Assembly: GCA_020024115.1 (NCBI GenBank)
Contig: JAHHUF010000063.1
Span: 1 to 9,712, forward strand
Length of the DNA: 9,712 bases
Source of the DNA: Anaerofilum sp.
Lineage (GTDB): Bacteria; Bacillota; Clostridia; Oscillospirales; Ruminococcaceae
Reading direction: 5' to 3'
Shown one piece after another: positions 6,301 through 9,712 of this stretch. Below the pieces are notes generated by a model. That model had not been told where the DNA came from. It searched no databases and saw only the letters and a list, made by a program, of their open reading frames with translations. The first letter of the stretch is position 1. The number at the start of each line of letters is the position of its first letter. A program made the position numbers and the translations under genes.

Positions 6301-7752
6301 ATGAGTAAGCGCAAAAATGTTTTGTTTATTTTGTCTGACCAGCAAAGATTTGATACAGTCAGTGCCTATGGTAAGAATGACATCTGCAAAACCCCCAATA
6401 TTGATAAATTGGCGGAAAATGGTATGAAATTTACCAACGCTTTTACCCCCTCTGCAATCTGCGCACCTGCCCGTGCAAGTGTAATGACCGGATTGTATCC
6501 CCACAAACATGGTGTAATTGACAACCATACCGATATTCATGACGGTATTCCTCTGCTGGGTGACTGTATGTCAAAAGCAGGCTATTACTGTGGCTTTGCG
6601 GGCAAATGGCATGTTTCTCCCAACCGCACTCCTGTTGACTGTGGCTTTGAGGATGGCAAACCATTTATGGGCTATGGTTTTCCGGGAAGCCGTGTTTTCC
6701 CCAGCTTGAAGTTTGATGCACCTCCAAAAAATGAGCCAAACTATTATCAAGAGTATTTGAAAGAAAACGGCTATGATTCTGTTGATGTCAGCGAAAGATT
6801 TATGGGCAACAACCCTGCTTTGCAGATTCAAGAAATGTATGCTCGTCATGATGGCCCGGTAGAAAGCACCATTGAATATTTTGTTGCACAGGAAACCTGC
6901 CGTTTGTTGGACAAAGCAAAAGACGATGACCGTCCATTCTTCTTGTGGGCAAACTTCTGGGGGCCACATTCTCCAAGCATTGTCCCAGAGCCATATTATT
7001 CGATGTATGACCCCAAAGACATCAAAGAACACCCCAGCTACAAAGAAACCTTTGAAGACAAGCCATACGGTTATTACCTCACCGAAAAAATGTGGGGCTT
7101 GGGCGACTATGGCTGGGATGGGTTTGCACAGACCATTGCACGCTATTATGGACACTGCACCATGATTGATGATATGGTGGGCATGATTGTCAAAAAGTTG
7201 GAAGAAATCGGTGAGTTAGAAAACACAATCATTATTTACACAGCAGACCACGGCGACTGCTTGGGTGCACATAAATTGATTGAAAAAGGTGCATTTACAT
7301 TTGATGAAATTTATCGAATTCCTATGATTGTAAGCGGTGCAGGCAAGAAGGACAATGACAGTTTTGTATATCTGCATGAACTGATGCCCACTGCTTTGGA
7401 TATTGCAGGGGTAGCCCCGGAAAAACCTGTGGATGGCGAAAGTTTACTGCCATTGATGATGGGAACAAAAGAGGACAATGGCAGAACCGAAATTTACGGC
7501 GAATTCCATAGCCATTTCTATTGTTGCCGCCAGCGTATGATTCGCAATAAACGCTATCAGTTTACCTTTAATGAAAGCGAAAAAGGCGAATTGTATGATT
7601 TTGAAAAAGACCCCTATCAGCTGCACAATGTTTGCTATGACCCAGCCTATGCAGACATCAAAAAAGAGATGATGGATAAAATGAGCGAACAGATGATTCG
7701 GTTGAAAGACCCCGCTTCCACTTGGTTCCATCGGATTAAGGAATTCTATTAA
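6301..7752 (+). CDS. Cysteine-type (type I) sulfatase, formylglycine-dependent
   Basis: A 483-residue sulfatase of the alkaline phosphatase superfamily that would hydrolyse a sulfate ester; the natural substrate is not evident. The modification motif is C-X-P-X-R: Cys54-Ala-Pro56-Ala-Arg58 followed by ASVMTG. Cys54 must therefore be converted to formylglycine for activity. Metal and substrate residues are in place: Asp13 in FILSDQQ, Lys102 and His104 in GKWH, His223 in GPHSP, Asp316 and His317 in TADHGD, and a later lysine, probably Lys329. The C-terminal subdomain has the family's LYDFEKDPYQLHN stretch (431-443). The N-terminus goes directly into the first beta strand (KNVLFILSDQQ) with no signal peptide, so the enzyme should act in the cytoplasm on imported sulfated small molecules or oligosaccharides. 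It has its own promoter and a good AAGGAG site, and its maturase follows 27 bp after the stop. Confidence 0.95.
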   Translation: MSKRKNVLFILSDQQRFDTVSAYGKNDICKTPNIDKLAENGMKFTNAFTPSAICAPARASVMTGLYPHKHGVIDNHTDIHDGIPLLGDCMSKAGYYCGFAGKWHVSPNRTPVDCGFEDGKPFMGYGFPGSRVFPSLKFDAPPKNEPNYYQEYLKENGYDSVDVSERFMGNNPALQIQEMYARHDGPVESTIEYFVAQETCRLLDKAKDDDRPFFLWANFWGPHSPSIVPEPYYSMYDPKDIKEHPSYKETFEDKPYGYYLTEKMWGLGDYGWDGFAQTIARYYGHCTMIDDMVGMIVKKLEEIGELENTIIIYTADHGDCLGAHKLIEKGAFTFDEIYRIPMIVSGAGKKDNDSFVYLHELMPTALDIAGVAPEKPVDGESLLPLMMGTKEDNGRTEIYGEFHSHFYCCRQRMIRNKRYQFTFNESEKGELYDFEKDPYQLHNVCYDPAYADIKKEMMDKMSEQMIRLKDPASTWFHRIKEFY

Positions 7753-7779
7753 CAAAAGCATAACTAAAGGAGAAAAAGC

Positions 7780-8907
7780 ATGCACCCTGTCAGTGTAATG
7801 ATAAAACCCGCAAGTTCAGGCTGTAATTTGCGCTGTAAATATTGTTTTTATGCCGATGAAGCATCTATGCGAACTGTGCCAAACTATGGGATGATGAAAG
7901 AGGATGTTTTGGAGGCGGTTGTAAGCACCTTTATGCAAAATGCAGCAGGAAGCTGTGCTTTTGCATTTCAAGGCGGAGAGCCAACATTGGCAGGGCTTGA
8001 TTTTTTCAAAAAAGTAATAGAATTGCAAAAAAAATATAGCCGCCCAAATTTAAGGGTGTCCAACGCATTACAGACCAATGGAATGATGCTGGACAAAGAA
8101 TGGTGCAGCTTTTTGGCAGAAAACCATTTTTTGGTGGGGCTTTCGTTGGACGGCACAAAGCAGACCCATGATTTGTACCGTATCAAACCAGACCAAAAAG
8201 GCAGCTATTCCCGTATACTGCGGTCGGCACAATTGATGACACAGCATAAAGTGGATTTTAATATTTTGACGGTTGTCACTGCTCAACTGGCAAAAAATAT
8301 TACAACAGTGTACAATTCTTATAAAAAGAATGGCTGGTTATACCATCAGTATATTCCTTGCATGGATGCACTGGAGGCACAGCGAGGACAGGAGGACTAT
8401 TCCCTCGCCCCAAAAGCCTATGCTGATTTTTTAAAAACCTTGTTTGATTTGTGGTATCAGGATTTGCGCCGTGGTTTTGTGGTATCCATTCGATATTTTG
8501 ATAATCTGGTGCAGATTCTGCAAAACAGACAGCCCGAAAGCTGCGCAATGACAGGGCATTGCAACATTCAATATCTTGTTGAAGCAGATGGCAGTGTGTA
8601 CCCTTGTGATTTTTATGCGTTGGATTCCTGCCGTTTGGGAAAAGTGCCAGACAACACCATTGAAGAAATTGACCAAAAGCGAAAAGAGATTCGTTTTATT
8701 GAAGAATCTTTGGAAAAGCCGGAACGATGCAAACAATGTCAATGGTTTACATTATGTCGAGGTGGTTGTAAGCGTGACTATACACAAGGAGAAAACGCGC
8801 ATAACTACTATTGTGAAAGTTATCAGGAATTTTTTGAATATGCCTTTCCGCGTTTGCGTCAGGCGGCGTCATTTTTGATGCAGCTGGAACGAAGTATGCA
8901 GTTATAA
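7780..8907 (+). CDS. Anaerobic sulfatase-maturating enzyme (anSME), radical SAM/SPASM
   Basis: A 375-residue radical-SAM enzyme that oxidises the active-site cysteine (or serine) of a sulfatase to C-alpha-formylglycine without oxygen. The SAM-binding [4Fe-4S] motif is C15-X3-C19-X2-C22 (CNLRCKYC), followed by the GGEP motif (65-68). The C-terminal SPASM region has the cysteines for two auxiliary clusters: Cys255, Cys261, Cys276, Cys317, Cys320, Cys326, Cys330 and Cys345. Asp277, just after Cys276 in VYPCDFYAL, matches the proposed catalytic base of the Clostridium perfringens enzyme, and nearly all of these positions carry the same numbers as in that protein (recalled, not aligned). The start has AAAGGAG 7 bp upstream. 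Its place right behind a CAPAR-type sulfatase gene makes that protein the obvious client, though such enzymes can serve other sulfatases in the cell. Confidence 0.95.
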   Translation: MHPVSVMIKPASSGCNLRCKYCFYADEASMRTVPNYGMMKEDVLEAVVSTFMQNAAGSCAFAFQGGEPTLAGLDFFKKVIELQKKYSRPNLRVSNALQTNGMMLDKEWCSFLAENHFLVGLSLDGTKQTHDLYRIKPDQKGSYSRILRSAQLMTQHKVDFNILTVVTAQLAKNITTVYNSYKKNGWLYHQYIPCMDALEAQRGQEDYSLAPKAYADFLKTLFDLWYQDLRRGFVVSIRYFDNLVQILQNRQPESCAMTGHCNIQYLVEADGSVYPCDFYALDSCRLGKVPDNTIEEIDQKRKEIRFIEESLEKPERCKQCQWFTLCRGGCKRDYTQGENAHNYYCESYQEFFEYAFPRLRQAASFLMQLERSMQL

Positions 8908-9030
8908 AATTATAAAAGTGCAAAATACCATAATATTTGCTGCGACATAGGCTGATACTGGGGATATTCACCAAAACCAAAGATGATGATAAACCCATCA
9001 ATGGAAGAACACAACCGGTTTGGAAATGAA
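8908..9030. other. Intergenic stretch after anSME, no gene supported
   Basis: These 123 bases separate the anSME stop from the first hairpin. Both strands contain short open stretches without a ribosome binding site or recognisable motif. I see no promoter, RNA gene or repeat here. Confidence 0.5.
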
Positions 9031-9088
9031 AAAGCCGCTCAAGTTTTCAACAAAAAAGCAACAACTTGTTGAAAATTTGAGCGGCTTT
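9031..9088. terminator. Long hairpin (23-bp stem) downstream of anSME
   Basis: Bases 9031-9053 pair with 9066-9088 along 23 positions with a single G-U pair and no bulge, around a 12-nt A/C-rich loop. The plus-strand tail is TTTGCAAATTTT (weak); on the minus strand the stem is followed by a short T-run. It lies between the convergent anSME and BlaI-type genes and most likely ends transcription, perhaps from both sides. The stem is about twice the usual terminator length. Confidence 0.7.
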
Positions 9089-9104
9089 GCAAATTTTAAA
9101 AAAT

Positions 9105-9138
9105 AAAAAACAGCAGTTTATTTTAACCGCTGTTTTTT
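9105..9138. terminator. Bidirectional terminator downstream of the BlaI-type gene
   Basis: AAAAAACAGC (9105-9114) pairs with GCTGTTTTTT (9129-9138). After one A-C mismatch, an inner GTT/AAC pair closes a 6-nt loop. The A-run and T-run flanks make it symmetric. It begins 4 bp past the stop of the minus-strand repressor gene and is also a second terminator for the sulfatase operon. Confidence 0.85.
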
Positions 9139-9142
9139 GCAA

Positions 9143-9466
9143 TCAGAGAGAATAACCGACATCTTTCAAAGTGCTGCATAGGCTTTCCATGTCACCATCA
9201 AAGCGTTTTGTCAACAAAGACACAGCAGCAGCTTGCTGAACCTCTTTCTTCTCCACGAGAGGTACAACGAAAAAGCCCGGCTCATCACGGCGCAGAATTT
9301 TTTTGTCCACCAAACGCTTAATTACAGTGTAGGTGGTGTTCTTTTTCCAATTGAATTTTTCCAATGCGTATGCCGCAGCTTTGCTTGCGGTGGTAGGCTG
9401 ATTGCCCCAAATAAAGCACATCAAATTCCATTCAGCATCAAAAAGTTTTATTGTCTCGGTATCCAT
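9143..9466 (-). CDS. BlaI/MecI/CopY-family transcriptional repressor
   Basis: A 107-residue winged-helix DNA-binding protein of the penicillinase-repressor family, which normally binds short TACA/TGTA dyads as a dimer and is removed by proteolysis or ligand. The wHTH covers about residues 5-72: LFDAEWNLMCFIW is the characteristic first helix, NWKKNTTYTVIKRLVDKKIL the recognition region, and RRDEPGFFVVPLV the wing. Residues 73-107 form the dimerisation helices, slightly shorter than the usual 120-130-residue proteins. The frame is open to ATG 9505, but ATG 9466 has AGAGGA about 9 bp upstream and gives the family's normal N-terminus. No sensor protease (BlaR1/MecR1-like) gene lies on either side in this window: downstream are terminators and the converging sulfatase operon, and upstream is gene-free AT-rich DNA. 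Its target could be itself or a gene beyond the window. Confidence 0.9.
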   Translation of the reverse strand: MDTETIKLFDAEWNLMCFIWGNQPTTASKAAAYALEKFNWKKNTTYTVIKRLVDKKILRRDEPGFFVVPLVEKKEVQQAAAVSLLTKRFDGDMESLCSTLKDVGYSL

Positions 9467-9509
9467 ATACGAATTTCCTCTCAACAAAAATAGTAAGATT
9501 ATCATTGTT

Positions 9510-9526
9510 ATGTAGTTTTCTTACAT
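9510..9526. promoter_or_regulatory. Candidate repressor operator (dyad) just past the transcription start
   Basis: ATGTA (9510-9514) and TACAT (9522-9526) form an inverted repeat with a 7-nt spacer. It overlaps an ACAT (9523-9526)/ATGT (9533-9536) pair. BlaI-family operators contain TACA/TGTA half-sites, and the position just after the predicted start suits autorepression. The arms are only 5 bp long in AT-rich DNA, so chance is a real alternative. Confidence 0.35.
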
Positions 9527-9541
9527 TGCAAGATGTTTATT

Positions 9542-9570
9542 ATCATAGCATTAAAATGTTAACAATTCAA
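9542..9570 (-). promoter_or_regulatory. Promoter of the BlaI-type repressor gene
   Basis: On the minus strand, TTGAAT (9570-9565) and TATGAT (9547-9542) are 17 bp apart, which would start transcription near 9535. This leaves a leader of about 70 nt before ATG 9466. Confidence 0.6.
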
Positions 9571-9636
9571 GATTATTTTTTTAGAAAAATGTTTTTAATT
9601 TTTTATATTGCAGCGAAAATTTTTTTGATAATAAAA

Positions 9637-9685
9637 ATTTTTTGTATAAAAATAAAGATTTTTTGTGTAAAAATAAAGATTTTTT
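9637..9685. repeat. 21-bp AT-rich tandem repeat
   Basis: Two adjacent 21-bp units (9637-9657 and 9658-9678) differ at one base (GTATAAAAA versus GTGTAAAAA). A third partial copy of the A-T6 start follows at 9679-9685. A looser related stretch (T-run, then GATAATAAAA) precedes at 9619-9636. The surrounding 9571-9712 has no gene and is extremely AT-rich. Confidence 0.8.
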
Positions 9686-9712
9686 ATGAACTTTTTCGGT
9701 GCAAAAATATAC

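Noticed and set aside
8908..9001. Small hydrophobic protein on the minus strand, continuing into the anSME gene
   Set aside because: No ribosome site or family resemblance, and it runs antisense through a conserved coding region.
8974..9072. Short plus-strand frame (MMINPSMEEH...) overlapping the long hairpin
   Set aside because: No ribosome binding site, its end falls within the hairpin stem, and it matches no family I know.
9467..9505. Earlier ATG (9505) for the BlaI-type repressor
   Set aside because: The added 13 residues are a hydrophobic run unlike the family, and the later ATG has the better ribosome site.
1..9712. CRISPR array, tRNA/rRNA gene, insertion sequence or phage gene
   Set aside because: Nothing in the sequence supports any of these: no spaced direct repeats, no tRNA cloverleaf noticed, no transposase or integrase frame.

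Overview
The window looks like chromosome of a gut-type Gram-positive anaerobe, probably in class Clostridia. The evidence is moderate-to-low GC, AAGGAG-type ribosome binding sites, TTGNNN-17-TATAAT promoters, a class I KARI, and a cysteine-type sulfatase beside an oxygen-sensitive radical-SAM maturase. The family-level assignment is a guess.

Layout. (1) 1-883: the C-terminal 293 codons of ilvC (branched-chain amino acid synthesis), cut by the window edge and closed by a hairpin terminator. (2) 991-3202: a two-gene operon with its own strong promoter, encoding a family 2 glycosyltransferase and UDP-galactopyranose mutase (glf). This pair suggests galactofuranose is made and put into a surface glycan. 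A bidirectional terminator at 3207-3240 separates it from the convergent tauE/safE-type gene. (3) 3254-6039: a TauE/SafE anion exporter (minus strand, intact) lies downstream of a LysR-type regulator. Divergent from that regulator are two half-size CHR (chromate transporter family) genes. The regulator and both transporter halves are broken: the regulator has three indels and a stop codon, the first transporter gene has two frameshifts and a stop, and the second has lost its first ~60-70 residues. This is a decaying locus between intact genes. (4) 6212-8907: a clean promoter drives a cysteine-type sulfatase and, 27 bp later, the anaerobic sulfatase-maturating enzyme (anSME) expected to convert its catalytic Cys54 to formylglycine. 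(5) 8908-9142: no gene, but two strong hairpins in a row between convergent units. (6) 9143-9466: an orphan BlaI/MecI-family repressor (minus strand) with a recognisable promoter and a dyad near its predicted transcription start. (7) 9467-9712: very AT-rich DNA with a 21-bp tandem repeat and no gene seen.

How they fit together. The glycosyltransferase/glf pair and the sulfatase/anSME pair are each coherent functional units. A loose sulfur theme (sulfatase, possible sulfite/sulfate exporter, and CHR transporters whose substrate chromate resembles sulfate) links the middle and right parts, but this is inference from proximity only. I did not find an undescribed system that I could defend. The most informative observation is the multiply mutated LysR/CHR locus, including a clean 13-bp tandem duplication whose removal restores a conserved motif.
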